Origin: Limnobacter litoralis
GTDB taxonomy: Bacteria > Pseudomonadota > Gammaproteobacteria > Burkholderiales > Burkholderiaceae_B
Length of the DNA: 64,000 nucleotides
Direction: 5' to 3'
NCBI RefSeq assembly: GCF_030160455.1
Contig: NZ_BSOJ01000006.1
Location: 372,001-436,000, forward strand
Shown here: piece by piece, positions 45,666 through 55,600 of the stretch
How positions within the stretch are numbered: the stretch's first letter is position 1
How the letters are laid out: every line of letters begins with the position of its first letter
The notes under the pieces: model-generated
The model's database searches: none
What the model was told of the DNA's origin: nothing
Seen by the model: only the letters and a program-made list of their open reading frames with translations
Translations under genes and position numbers: made by a program

Positions 45666-46296
45666 TCAGGAAAGTCTGGAGAGTTTCGTAAAGGGTCTGC
45701 ACCGACAGCCGAGGAGGTTCAAGCTGGCGCTTCATTTGGGCATTGTGGGGGTTTGCATGGCCATTTTTACGATGGTCTTTTGGGTGGATGCTGTTGAAAA
45801 TGCCATTGAACTGGATCAGACCATACGGTCCACATTGGGCGATCTGAATCGTCAGGTGACTGCCCTCAAGGACAAGTCGCGCATGGAAATTGAGTTGGCG
45901 CAACTTGAAAGGCAACTGCCCAAGCTAAAGAGTGCCTTGCCCAACGACAAGGAAATGCCTGCTCTGCTGGATCGTCTAAATGCCAGCATTCTGAGTCATT
46001 CACTGACCTTGGGCGAGTTCAAGCCATTGTCGCCCATGGATCGCGACGTGATGACGGTTATTCCCGTGAAAGTGAGAATTCAAGGCGATTCAAGCAATGT
46101 GTCGAGAATTCCCAACTTCCTGGCTGAATTTCCCCGAAAGGTCAGTCTCACCAATTTTCAAATGAACTATCAAGCCGAGCAAAAGGCATGGGTTCTGTCG
46201 GGTCAGATTTCAGCCTTTGCACAGTTGGGGGTTCGACTCAGTGCGCCGCCTGCTGTTGAAAAATCGGCGCCTTTGACAGGGAGTACAGGTCAATGA
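45652..46296 (+). CDS. pilO: Type IV pilus assembly protein PilO
   Basis: The PilN partner in the inner-membrane alignment complex: one helix (about residues 30-48), a coiled-coil (about 60-95) and a periplasmic domain. Start options are TTG 45622, ATG 45646 and GTG 45652; GTG is chosen because GGAGG (45641-45645) then lies 6 nt away, whereas the ATG directly abuts it. This gives 214 aa. It overlaps pilP by ATGA. Confidence 0.88.
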   Translation: MIELDQESLESFVKGLHRQPRRFKLALHLGIVGVCMAIFTMVFWVDAVENAIELDQTIRSTLGDLNRQVTALKDKSRMEIELAQLERQLPKLKSALPNDKEMPALLDRLNASILSHSLTLGEFKPLSPMDRDVMTVIPVKVRIQGDSSNVSRIPNFLAEFPRKVSLTNFQMNYQAEQKAWVLSGQISAFAQLGVRLSAPPAVEKSAPLTGSTGQ

Positions 46297-46820
46297 TGTC
46301 CTTCTTGCTGGGGCTGTTATTGGGTCCCTTTTTTCCTCAATTGGCGGATCCACAGCTCACTTACTCGAATCAGTTGTCGGTGGTTGTTCAACAACTTGAA
46401 AAGGACAGTGCACCTCCCACCCAGGCGGAGATTGATGCGGTTGCAAATGCGCAAGCCAAGGCAGATCAAGAGGATGAGCAGGGCGTGCAGGTCAAACCCA
46501 TCAACGGTCGCTTGCTTCAGGATTTGATCGCACCCAAACGATTGGCTGCTGCGCATGACTCTTCTGGGGTCGAGGACAGTCAACCTCAAAACCCACTGGT
46601 TTTGACCGGTGTGTTGCGGGTCGGCCATGAGCTGGTGGCGATATTAAACAACGGTTCGGAAGACTTTGTGGTTGCCAAAGGTAGCTACGTTCTTAAATCA
46701 ATGCAGGTTGTTGATGTCAAGGGCACATCGGTGCAATTGCGCAGCATCAACAAAGACCGCACGGGGCAGATTACAGAGCTGCAACTGAGCGGGGAGTCAG
46801 TCTCGGGGGGTACACAATGA
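46293..46820 (+). CDS. pilP: Type IV pilus assembly protein PilP, without lipobox
   Basis: PilP links the PilNO complex to the PilQ secretin. The C-terminal beta domain (about residues 95-170, VLTGVLRVGHELVAIL...GSYVLKSMQVVDV) matches the family. PilP is normally a lipoprotein, but the short hydrophobic N-terminus here (MMSFLLGLLLGPFFPQLADP) has no cysteine, so it is either membrane-anchored by that segment or secreted. The 175-aa length is normal. It overlaps pilQ by ATGA. Confidence 0.86.
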   Translation: MMSFLLGLLLGPFFPQLADPQLTYSNQLSVVVQQLEKDSAPPTQAEIDAVANAQAKADQEDEQGVQVKPINGRLLQDLIAPKRLAAAHDSSGVEDSQPQNPLVLTGVLRVGHELVAILNNGSEDFVVAKGSYVLKSMQVVDVKGTSVQLRSINKDRTGQITELQLSGESVSGGTQ

Positions 46821-48877
46821 AAAAGGCATTTCAATGCATGGGGCGGTTCCTGGTGCTTGTGGGTTTGACTTCTGTCGTATCAACGGCTTGGGCACTTGAT
46901 GTGACCTCGGCGAAACTTGAGAGCGACAACGACCACTCCGAACTGACTCTACAGTTTGATGGGCCAGTTCCCGATCATTTGGGCTTTTTTCGGGTGACTT
47001 CGCCCGCTCGTCAAATTGTCGATTTTCCAGTCCGGCTGGACAATGAAGCCTTGCCTTTGACTTTGAACCCAGGTGGCCGTTTGGTGAAGGCTGAATTGGT
47101 TCAGGGGCAGGGCCGCACACGGCTCGTGCTGCAGGTGGCCTCTGATTATGAAATTACCAAAGAACAGCAGGGTCATACGCTGAAAATTCGAGTGGCTGGC
47201 CCTGCGCCTTTTCACCCCAAGATGAGCAATCCGGTGAGTTTGCCTGCCAACAGCGGTCTGAAGGAAGAGGCTGAAAAGGCACTGGGTGTGAAAGTTGTGC
47301 CAAGTGAGGGCCCAAAGCTGTTGTCGTGGACATTGGGTCACAAAGAGGATGGACGTGAGGTGATCCGGTTGAAGTTTGACCGGAGTGACATCAAGGCCGA
47401 TGCCTTGCTTAACAATGATCGATTGCGGGTGCGCTTCTCCCATGGACTTTTGGCCGATGGCGTCTCCGAGGCGTTGATGACGAAAGACGGTGACCTTGTG
47501 TCAAATGTACAAATTCAGGGGGGAGAGGAAAACCTGGTGCTGACAGCAACGCTGGTGCATGCAACGCACATGGTCAGACAGCTTGGCAACATGGTTGAGG
47601 TGGTGCTGACGCCGAAAGAAAACCAGACTGCGGAACCCGCCAAACCCAAGTCTGTGACGCCAGTCGACGATTTCAAGGTGTCCAGATACACGGGTAGACC
47701 GATTACGCTGAATTTCAAGGATGCAGACATTCGTACTGTGATGCGTGTTTTTGCCGACTTTACCCACATGAATCTGGTGTTGACAGATCAGGTACAAGGC
47801 AAAGTGACCGTGTTCCTCAACGACGTGCCTTGGGATCAGGCGCTGGACATCGTGCTTAAGTCGAAGAATCTGATTAGTACGCAGTCGGGCAATGTGTTGT
47901 TGGTGTCTACGCCCAGCGATGTGGTCAATGATCAGGCCATTCAGGCCACCATTCGGGCACGCGACGACATGGAGCCACTGGTTTCAAAGACGTTTGTCAT
48001 CAGTTATCAAAAAACAGCGGATCTTGTGGCGTTAATTGAATCAGACAAGTCAAAGCTTTTGTCAAGTCGAGGCACCCTGATTTCGGACGAGCGAACCAGC
48101 CAGATTTTTGTCGAGGACACGTTGAGTCGGGTGGAGCGCATCGCCTCGGTCATCAAGAGCCTGGATAAACCGGTCAAGCAGGTCATGATTGAGGCAAAGG
48201 TGGTTCTGGCTGATGCAACGATTGCCAAAGACATCGGTGTCAGGTTGAAGGTTGATTCAAGCCGGGCACTCGATTACGTCACTGTGGGCGACAATTTCGG
48301 CAGGGGTTCTTTTGTGGACAGTGGGGGGGACGCCGCCACCAATTTTGCCTACACCCTGTTCAATGCCGACGGCACAAGGTTGATTAATCTCCAGTTGAAG
48401 GCCTTTGAAAAGGACACCAAGGTCAAGACGGTTTCCAATCCACGTGTGATCACTTCAAACAAGGAAACCGCCTTGATCGAGCAAGGCACGGAAATTCCTT
48501 ATCAGGTGGCCACAAGTAGCGGAGCCACGGCCACTGAATTCAAGTCCGCCAATTTGAAACTGGAAGTCACGCCACAAATTGCGCCGGATGGATCCATTCT
48601 GTTGAACGTGGACGTCGCGAAGGATTCGGTGGGGCAAAATACCAGCAACGGCCCTGCCATCGACACGCGTCATGTCAAGACCAAAGTACTGGTTTCAGAT
48701 GGCGGAACCGTGGTTTTGGGCGGAATTTTTGAAGATCAAAACACCGATGAAAATGGCAAGATTCCTGTGTTGGGCGACATCCCTGTGCTGGGTAATCTGT
48801 TTAAAACGCTCAGCTCCAATCACCGCAAAACCGAGTTGCTGATTTTCCTCACCCCGCAGGTTATGGAAGATCAATAA
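46817..48877 (+). CDS. pilQ: Type IV pilus secretin PilQ
   Basis: The outer-membrane channel for the pilus fibre. A signal peptide ends near STAWA-LDV (residue 27). Two AMIN-like domains (about 30-130 and 170-270) bind peptidoglycan; an STN/N0 domain (about 295-365, LNFKDADIRTVMRVFADF), an N1 domain (about 390-450) and the secretin barrel (about 510-683) follow, with VSDGGTVVLGGIFEDQ and KTELLIFLTPQV. At 686 aa it is full length. Last pil gene of the operon. Confidence 0.95.
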   Translation: MKKAFQCMGRFLVLVGLTSVVSTAWALDVTSAKLESDNDHSELTLQFDGPVPDHLGFFRVTSPARQIVDFPVRLDNEALPLTLNPGGRLVKAELVQGQGRTRLVLQVASDYEITKEQQGHTLKIRVAGPAPFHPKMSNPVSLPANSGLKEEAEKALGVKVVPSEGPKLLSWTLGHKEDGREVIRLKFDRSDIKADALLNNDRLRVRFSHGLLADGVSEALMTKDGDLVSNVQIQGGEENLVLTATLVHATHMVRQLGNMVEVVLTPKENQTAEPAKPKSVTPVDDFKVSRYTGRPITLNFKDADIRTVMRVFADFTHMNLVLTDQVQGKVTVFLNDVPWDQALDIVLKSKNLISTQSGNVLLVSTPSDVVNDQAIQATIRARDDMEPLVSKTFVISYQKTADLVALIESDKSKLLSSRGTLISDERTSQIFVEDTLSRVERIASVIKSLDKPVKQVMIEAKVVLADATIAKDIGVRLKVDSSRALDYVTVGDNFGRGSFVDSGGDAATNFAYTLFNADGTRLINLQLKAFEKDTKVKTVSNPRVITSNKETALIEQGTEIPYQVATSSGATATEFKSANLKLEVTPQIAPDGSILLNVDVAKDSVGQNTSNGPAIDTRHVKTKVLVSDGGTVVLGGIFEDQNTDENGKIPVLGDIPVLGNLFKTLSSNHRKTELLIFLTPQVMEDQ

Positions 48878-48930
48878 AAATTGCCTGTCATACCGTACAA
48901 TGCCCTGATTAAGAACGATGAAGTATTGCC

Positions 48931-49485
48931 GTGTCAAATCAGAGTATTGTGCTGATCGGTATGATGGGCGCCGGAAAAAGCACAGTGGGCAGAGCACTTG
49001 CCCGACATTTGTCCTGGGAGTTTTCAGACACGGACCACGTGATTGAAAATCAGACCGGGGTGTCCATTCCAGTCATTTTCGAAATTGAGGGTGAGGCGGG
49101 CTTTCGCAGGCGAGAAACCCAGTGCCTGATTGATTTTTCGAACAAGTCTGCGGTCGTTCTGGCCACGGGCGGGGGCATTGTGCTGGCCGAGGAAAACCGG
49201 CGCCTGCTGAAGCAAATTGGCCCAGTCGTTTATCTCAAGGCATCCGTTCAAGAGCTTTTTCAACGCACAAAGCTCGATAAAAACAGACCCCTGTTGCAAA
49301 CGCCGAATCCGCGCCAGCGCATTGAAGAGTTGCTGGCCCAAAGAAAACCCCTGTATGAATCCTGTGCCGACCTGGTGGTCGAAACCGGGCGTCAGCCTGT
49401 ACACTTGATTGTTCAGAAAATTTGTAAGGCACTGGGCCTGGAATCTGGCCATCCTGCCAATCGTAAGGTTCAAACATCCGAATGA
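48931..49485 (+). CDS. aroK: Shikimate kinase
   Basis: Phosphorylates shikimate in aromatic amino acid synthesis. Walker A is GMMGAGKST (residues 10-18). The shikimate-binding residues sit in FSDTDHVIE and FRRRETQ, and LATGGGIVL and the lid arginine KNRPLL are present. A GTG start is used, with no strong ribosome-binding site. It follows pilQ by 53 bp and overlaps aroB by ATGA, the classical pilQ-aroK-aroB order. Confidence 0.95.
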   Translation: MSNQSIVLIGMMGAGKSTVGRALARHLSWEFSDTDHVIENQTGVSIPVIFEIEGEAGFRRRETQCLIDFSNKSAVVLATGGGIVLAEENRRLLKQIGPVVYLKASVQELFQRTKLDKNRPLLQTPNPRQRIEELLAQRKPLYESCADLVVETGRQPVHLIVQKICKALGLESGHPANRKVQTSE

Positions 49486-50573
49486 TGCACACTTTAGAAG
49501 TCGATCTGGGTGATCGAAGTTACCCCATTTACATCGGTGCAGGCCTGCTGGAACAGCAGGGTCTGTTTGCGCCGCATGTCGCTGGCAGAACCGTCATGGT
49601 GTGCACCAACACCACCGTAGGCCCGCTGTATCTGGAAAGGATACTGGGAACCTTGCAGTTGGCTGGAGCCAAAGCTGCCCATTCCGTGGTGTTGCCCGAC
49701 GGTGAAACCTACAAGGACTGGCCGACTTTGCAGCGTATTTTTGACGCCTTGCTGACTCAGCATTGCGACCGCAAAACCGTCATCGTCGCCTTGGGCGGTG
49801 GTGTGATCGGCGACATGGCTGGCTTTGCCGCGGCCACTTACATGCGGGGTGTACCTTTTATTCAGGTGCCGACCACCCTGCTGTCGCAGGTGGACAGTTC
49901 CGTCGGCGGAAAAACAGGCATCAACCACCCTGCGGGTAAAAACATGATCGGCGCGTTTTACCAGCCGCAGGCGGTGGTGGCCGACATCGCCACCCTGAAT
50001 ACGTTGCCTGATCGAGAGCTCTCCTGCGGTTTGGCCGAGATCATCAAGCATGGCGCGATTGCCGACACGGATTACCTGTTGCAGGTTGAACAATGGATGC
50101 CCCGCTTGCTCGCGCGTGACGCGGAGGCTTTGGCCCTTGTGGTCAAGCGCTCCTGTGAAATCAAGGCAGATGTGGTCTCCAAAGACGAACGCGAGGGCGG
50201 ATTGCGGGCCATCCTGAATTTCGGACACACCTTTGGCCATGCCATCGAAGCAGGCATGGGCTATGGCCAATGGCTGCATGGCGAGGCGGTGGGCTGTGGC
50301 ATGGTGATTGCCGCGCAACTGTGCCTGCGCATGGGGCGCTTGTCCGCTGACGAGGCGGCCCGATTAAAAAAAATCGTCATCGAGGCCAAACTGCCGGCCA
50401 TACCACCCGCGCTGGGCGTTGACCGCTTTCTGGAATTGATGGCCCACGACAAAAAGAACGACGCCGGTGCCATCAAGTATGTGTTGCTCAGTGGGCTGGG
50501 CAAAGCGTCCACCTCGCCTGCCGATGAGGCGCTGGTGCGGCAAACCCTGACTGACCTGGGGGCGGGTGCCTGA
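49482..50573 (+). CDS. aroB: 3-dehydroquinate synthase
   Basis: Converts DAHP to 3-dehydroquinate using NAD and a metal. The NAD-binding [19 protein letters not shown] and [13 protein letters not shown] motifs, the metal ligands in [10 protein letters not shown] and the HTFGHAIE histidines are all seen; 363 aa is normal. Two ATG codons in tandem (49482, 49485) are possible; the first overlaps the aroK stop. Its stop overlaps the dgt ATG. Confidence 0.96.
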   Translation: MMHTLEVDLGDRSYPIYIGAGLLEQQGLFAPHVAGRTVMVCTNTTVGPLYLERILGTLQLAGAKAAHSVVLPDGETYKDWPTLQRIFDALLTQHCDRKTVIVALGGGVIGDMAGFAAATYMRGVPFIQVPTTLLSQVDSSVGGKTGINHPAGKNMIGAFYQPQAVVADIATLNTLPDRELSCGLAEIIKHGAIADTDYLLQVEQWMPRLLARDAEALALVVKRSCEIKADVVSKDEREGGLRAILNFGHTFGHAIEAGMGYGQWLHGEAVGCGMVIAAQLCLRMGRLSADEAARLKKIVIEAKLPAIPPALGVDRFLELMAHDKKNDAGAIKYVLLSGLGKASTSPADEALVRQTLTDLGAGA

Positions 50574-51712
50574 TGAGTTTCAACCCCGAAGCCAATTTGG
50601 CACCCTACGCGGTGACTTCCAAAAACAGCAAGGGGAGGGCGTTTTCCGAGCCTGCACCTCAGGGGCGCACTGAATTTCAGCGCGATCGGGATCGAATCAT
50701 TCACAGCGCCGCTTTCAGGCGCCTGGAGTACAAAACCCAGGTATTCGTGAACACGGAAGGCGACTTGTATCGCACCCGTCTGACCCACAGCCTTGAGGTT
50801 GCGCAGATTGCCCGCTCCATTGCACGCAATTTGGCACTGAACGAAGAATTGACCGAAGCGGTCGCCCTGGCCCACGATCTGGGGCACACGCCCTTCGGGC
50901 ATGCGGGGCAAGATGCGTTGAACGAATGCATGGAGCCGTTCGGGGGGTTTGAGCACAACCTGCAGTCCCTGAGGGTGGTGGATGATCTTGAAGAAAAGTA
51001 CGCCGACTTCAATGGGCTGAATTTGTGTTTCGAGACGCGTGAAAGCATTTTGAAGCATTGCTCATTGCCCAATGCCCAGCGATTGGGTGACGTGGCCAGG
51101 CGGTTTGTGGACCGGCGGCGGCCCGTGCTCGAAGCGCAAGTCACCAACCTGGCCGATGAAATCGCCTACAACAACCACGACATGGACGACGGCCTGCGTT
51201 CCGGGTTGATCACGCTTGAACAGGCGGCAGAGGTTCGCTTGTTCAAGCATCATCTGGATCGCGTGAAAGACCGTCATCCGGGTTTGAGTGGCCGTCGTCT
51301 GATTCATGAAACAGTGCGAGGCATCATCAATGCCCTGGTGGGTGATTTGCTGCGGGAATCAGAACGACGTTTGGCCCGTCACAAACCAGCCAATGTGGCT
51401 GAAGTTCAGGACGCCCCTCCGCTGATCGGTTTCAGTGACGAAATGAACGAACTCAATCGCGAGTTGAAGGCTTTTTTGCGCAAAGGTTTGTACCAGCACT
51501 ACCAAGTGCTGCGCGCTACCTTAAAAGCCCGTATGGTGGTCAAAGACCTGTTCAACACCTTCCATGGCGACCCCCGCTTGTTGCCACCCCAGTTTTTTGA
51601 GCGGGCCGAAAGCGATGTGCCCCGTGCGATAGCCGATTACATCGCCGGCATGACAGACCGCTACGCCATGAAGGAGCACCAGCGGCTGACTGTACCTGGT
51701 CACAGTGTTTAG
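50573..51712 (+). CDS. dgt: dGTP triphosphohydrolase-like HD protein
   Basis: HD-superfamily deoxynucleotide triphosphate hydrolase, the short dGTPase-like type (379 aa). The HD metal ligands lie in [10 protein letters not shown] (about 63-72) and [14 protein letters not shown] (about 100-113), with the further Asp in [16 protein letters not shown]. It follows aroB with a 1-nt overlap (TGATG), and a similar aroB-dgt order is known in Burkholderiales. Substrate preference among dNTPs is not readable. Confidence 0.92.
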   Translation: MSFNPEANLAPYAVTSKNSKGRAFSEPAPQGRTEFQRDRDRIIHSAAFRRLEYKTQVFVNTEGDLYRTRLTHSLEVAQIARSIARNLALNEELTEAVALAHDLGHTPFGHAGQDALNECMEPFGGFEHNLQSLRVVDDLEEKYADFNGLNLCFETRESILKHCSLPNAQRLGDVARRFVDRRRPVLEAQVTNLADEIAYNNHDMDDGLRSGLITLEQAAEVRLFKHHLDRVKDRHPGLSGRRLIHETVRGIINALVGDLLRESERRLARHKPANVAEVQDAPPLIGFSDEMNELNRELKAFLRKGLYQHYQVLRATLKARMVVKDLFNTFHGDPRLLPPQFFERAESDVPRAIADYIAGMTDRYAMKEHQRLTVPGHSV

Positions 51713-51722
51713 GTGAGTTGCA

Positions 51723-52418
51723 ATGGCCCGCCAGGCACGCTTGTTCATACCCGATTGCCCGACCTTGATCTTGCTGCAAGGGGTTGCAGGACAGGTTGTC
51801 TTTCCCAACAAAAGCGCATTCTCGTCGTTTCGTGACCGTTTGCCACTGAGTGCGCAGGAGGAGGGCGTGGATGTTCATGCCTACTGCCTGACAGCCGGGC
51901 AGGCCCTGTTGCTGATTAACTGCCGTGAGGCTGCCCAAGTGGGGCGCTTTGTGCAAAATCTCAATCGGCATTACTCCCCAGTCATCAAGTTGATCAAGTC
52001 AACCGACATGGTCAGCCTCTGGACCCCTCGGTTCAAATCCACTGAAATTCAGCCCGGGCAGCACAGTCTGAAAGCTTGCCTGTTCACTGAGCAGTTGGCC
52101 CTGCGCATTGGGCAGTCGCAAGATTTGACCACTTACCCGTGGTCCAGTTTCGCGGCGCACACCGGCGCAGTCAATGAGCCTTGGCTAACCGATCTGCCGG
52201 TTTACTGGCAGTTGGGTAACACGCCTTTTGAACGTCAGGCGCGATACCGTCAGTTCAGCGAGCAGGGCTTGTCGTCGAAAGACGTGCAGGGCATTGAATT
52301 CTGTTTGCAGAAAGGCTGGCTGTGGAGTGACCCCGGCTTTGCAGACGCGGTTCAGGCCTTGGCAAACCGAAGTGTGGGGCCCAAGCCGCGCGGACGACCC
52401 AGGTTGCAACGCGATTGA
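51723..52418 (+). CDS. REP-associated transposase-like protein with lost HUH motif
   Basis: An intact 231-aa reading frame of the Y1/RAYT transposase family: MARQARLFIPDCP start, HAYCL strand, LWTPRFKST, YPWSSF, YWQLGNTPFERQARY and the GRPRLQRD end all match relatives. Family members read HAYxLMxNHxHLL at the metal site, but here it is H52-A-Y-C-L-T-A-G-Q-A-L-L-L, so both catalytic histidines are gone, although the likely nucleophile Y84 (NRHYSP) remains. The frame is unbroken, so it may be retained as a DNA-binding protein. It lies between dgt and gltB, with REP-like repeats downstream. Confidence 0.8.
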   Translation: MARQARLFIPDCPTLILLQGVAGQVVFPNKSAFSSFRDRLPLSAQEEGVDVHAYCLTAGQALLLINCREAAQVGRFVQNLNRHYSPVIKLIKSTDMVSLWTPRFKSTEIQPGQHSLKACLFTEQLALRIGQSQDLTTYPWSSFAAHTGAVNEPWLTDLPVYWQLGNTPFERQARYRQFSEQGLSSKDVQGIEFCLQKGWLWSDPGFADAVQALANRSVGPKPRGRPRLQRD

Positions 52419-52450
52419 TTTGCAAGTGTTTGTGAAAGATCGGTATTTTT

Positions 52451-52514
52451 GTCTGTCCCTATTTATTTATCGCAGACTTGGTTGATTGAAACTAAATAGG
52501 GTCAGACCCCTATT
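52451..52514. repeat. REP-like inverted repeat pair downstream of the RAYT-like gene
   Basis: GTCTGTCCCTATTTA (52451-52465) is the inverse of TAAATAGGGTCAGAC (52493-52507) except for one base, with a 27-nt loop. The right arm also forms its own palindrome, AATAGGG (52495-52501)/CCCTATT (52508-52514). Such GGTC-GACC-centred palindromes are commonly found next to RAYT transposase genes in beta- and gammaproteobacteria. It may also end transcription of the upstream gene. Confidence 0.7.
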
Positions 52515-52521
52515 ATTTTCC

Positions 52522-52562
52522 TTGTCTTGATTGACGCACTGCAGTACAGTATGCCCGTACTG
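52522..52562 (+). promoter_or_regulatory. gltB promoter with overlapping palindrome
   Basis: TTGTCT (52522-52527) and TACAGT (52545-52550) are 17 nt apart. CAGTAC (52542-52547) and GTACTG (52557-52562), an inverted repeat with 9-nt spacing, cover the -10 and the expected start, which would suit a repressor operator. A weak stem CCCGT (52554-52558)/ACGGG (52568-52572) followed by GTTTTT lies in the leader. The regulator is unknown. Confidence 0.45.
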
Positions 52563-52620
52563 AACTGACGGGGTTTTTGCGCCTTTTTGCTGCGCAGCCC
52601 CTTCCCAACGGAGAATGCAG

Positions 52621-55600
52621 ATGCAAGACATTCGGAAAGTTGCCGAAGACAAAGGCCTTTATTCCGCCCAAAACGAACACGACGCGTGTGGCGTTGGCTT
52701 TGTGGCGCACATCAAGGGCAAGCGAACCCATGACATCGTTCAGGGCGGTTTGAAGATTCTGGAAAATCTGGACCACCGTGGCGCGGTGGGTGCTGACCCA
52801 CTGATGGGTGACGGCGCCGGTATCCTGGTGCAAATTCCGGATCAGCTATATCGCGAAGAAATGGCCAAGCAGGGCGTGACATTGCCCCCCGCTGGTGAAT
52901 ACGGCGTGGGTATGGTGTTTTTGCCGAAAGAAAACGCCTCCCGCATCGCTTGCGAGCAGGAAATGGAGCGCGCGATCAAGGCTGAAGGTCAAGTGCTGTT
53001 GGGCTGGCGCGATGTGCCGATCAACCGCGACATGCCCATGAGCCCCACTGTGCGCGCCAAAGAGCCGGTGATCCGCCAAGTCTTTGTGGGCCGTGGCCGC
53101 GACATCATGGTGACCGACGCACTTGAGCGCAAGCTGTATGTGATCCGCAAACGCGCTGTGCACGCCATCAAAAACCTGAATCTGGCCCACGGCACTGAAT
53201 ACTTCACGCCTTCCATGAGTGCGCGCACCGTGGTTTACAAAGGCCTGCTGCTGGCCAACCAGGTGGGCGAGTACTACCTCGACCTGCAAGACCCCCGCTG
53301 CATTTCTGCATTGGCACTGGTTCACCAGCGTTTCTCGACCAACACATTCCCCGAGTGGCCCCTGGCCCACCCCTACCGCATGCTGGCCCACAACGGTGAG
53401 ATCAACACTGTTAAGGGCAACTTCAACTGGATGCGCGCCCGCGAAGGCGTGATGAAGTCCGCCGTGCTGGGTGACGACCTGCAGAAGCTGTACCCCCTGA
53501 TTTTCGAAGGCCAGTCAGACACCGCTTGTTTCGACAACTGTCTGGAACTGCTGGTGATGGCAGGCTACCCGATTTCCCAAGCCATGATGATGATGGTGCC
53601 GGAAGCCTGGGAACAGCACACCCTGATGGACGACAACCGTCGCGCCTTCTACGAGTACCACGCCGCCATGATGGAACCCTGGGACGGCCCCGCCGCCATG
53701 GCGTTCACCGACGGCAAACAGATTGGCGCCACGCTGGACCGCAATGGCTTGCGCCCCGCGCGTTACATCGTCACTGAAGACGACCTGGTTGTGATGGCCT
53801 CTGAATCCGGTACCCTGCCGATTCCTGAAAGCAAGATTGTCAAGAAATGGCGTCTGCAGCCCGGCAAGATGTTCCTGATCGACATGGAAGCCGGCCGCAT
53901 CATCAACGACGACGAGCTGAAAAACCAGCTGGCCAACGCCAAGCCCTACAAGCAGTGGATCGACACCATTCGCATCAAGCTGGATGAAGTGGATGGCCAG
54001 CCTGAGCCGATCGAGCCGCGTGAATCGCTGCTGGACCGTCAGCAAGCCTTTGGTTACACCCAGGAAGATCTGAAGTTCCTGATGGCGCCAATGGTGCAAA
54101 ACGGCGAAGAGGCCACGGGTTCCATGGGCAATGACAGCCCTTTGGCTGTGATGTCCAACAAGCTCAAGCCCCTGTACAACTACTTCAAGCAGTTGTTTGC
54201 CCAGGTGACCAACCCGCCGATCGACCCGATCCGCGAAAACCTGGTGATGAGCCTGAACAGCTTCATCGGCCCCAAGCCCAACCTGCTGGACCTGAACAAC
54301 ATCAACCCGCCCATGCGTCTTGAAGTGCATCAGCCTGTGCTGACCTCCAAGGACATGGCCAAGATCCGCAACATTGAAGAATTCACTGGCGGCAAGTTCA
54401 AGAGCCACGAATTGAACATCTGTTATCCGGTTGCCTGGGGCAAGGAAGGCATTGAGGCGCGCATTGCGTCACTGTGTGCCGAAGCCCGCGACGCTGTGAA
54501 GCAGGGTGTGAACATCCTGATTATCACCGATCGCCTGGTGGACCGCGATCACGTGGCCATTCCTGCCTTGTTGGCGACTTCTGCCATTCACCAGCACCTG
54601 GTGAAGGTGGGCTTGCGCACGTCCACCGGCTTGGTGGTTGAAACCGGTTCTGCCCGTGAAACCCACCATTTCGCCCTGTTGGCGGGTTACGGTGCCGAAG
54701 CCGTTCACCCCTACCTGGCCATGGAAACCATTGCCGAGATGAGCAAAGGCCTGCCTGGTGAACTGAGCACTGACAAAGCCGTTTACAACTACATCAAGGC
54801 GGTGGGCAAAGGCCTGATGAAAGTGATGTCCAAGATGGGCATTTCCACCTACATGAGCTACACCGGCGCGCAAATTTTCGAAGCCGTGGGTTTGAACCAG
54901 GCTTTCGTAGACGCTTATTTTGCAGGCACATCCAGCAAGGTTGAGGGCATTGGCGTGTTTGAAGTGGCTGAAGAAGCCATTCGCATTCACCAAGCTGCGT
55001 TCAGCCCCGACCCCGTGCTGGCACATTCACTGGATGCCGGTGGTGAATACGCCTGGCGCACCCGCGGTGAAGAGCACATGTGGACCCCCGATGCCATTGC
55101 CAAATTGCAGCACTCCACACGCTCAGACTCCTACAGCACCTACAAAGAGTACGCGCAGATCATCAACGATCAAAGCAAGCGCCACATGACTCTGCGTGGC
55201 CTGTTTGAGTTCAAGATTGATCCAAGCAAAGCCATTCCGATTGAGGAAGTGGAACCTGCTGAAGAAATCGTCAAGCGATTCGCAACGGGTGCGATGTCTT
55301 TGGGCTCTATTTCAACAGAAGCCCACTCCACACTGGCCGTGGCCATGAACCGCATCGGCGGCAAGAGCAACACCGGTGAAGGCGGTGAGGACCAGAAACG
55401 TTACCGCGCCGAATTGCGTGGTGGCCTGGAAAACTTCACGCCCGGCAACGGCCCGATCAAGGAAGGCGAAACCCTGAAGAGCTTCCTGGGTGACGTGGTG
55501 GTTGCTGACTTCCCCTTGAAAAAGGGTGACAGCCTGCGTTCACGCATCAAGCAGGTGGCTTCTGGCCGCTTTGGCGTTACTGCCGAATACCTGACTTCTG

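Noticed and set aside
48896-48901. TACAAT upstream of aroK
   Set aside because: A -10-like match with no acceptable -35 at 16-18 nt; aroK may be read through from pilQ.
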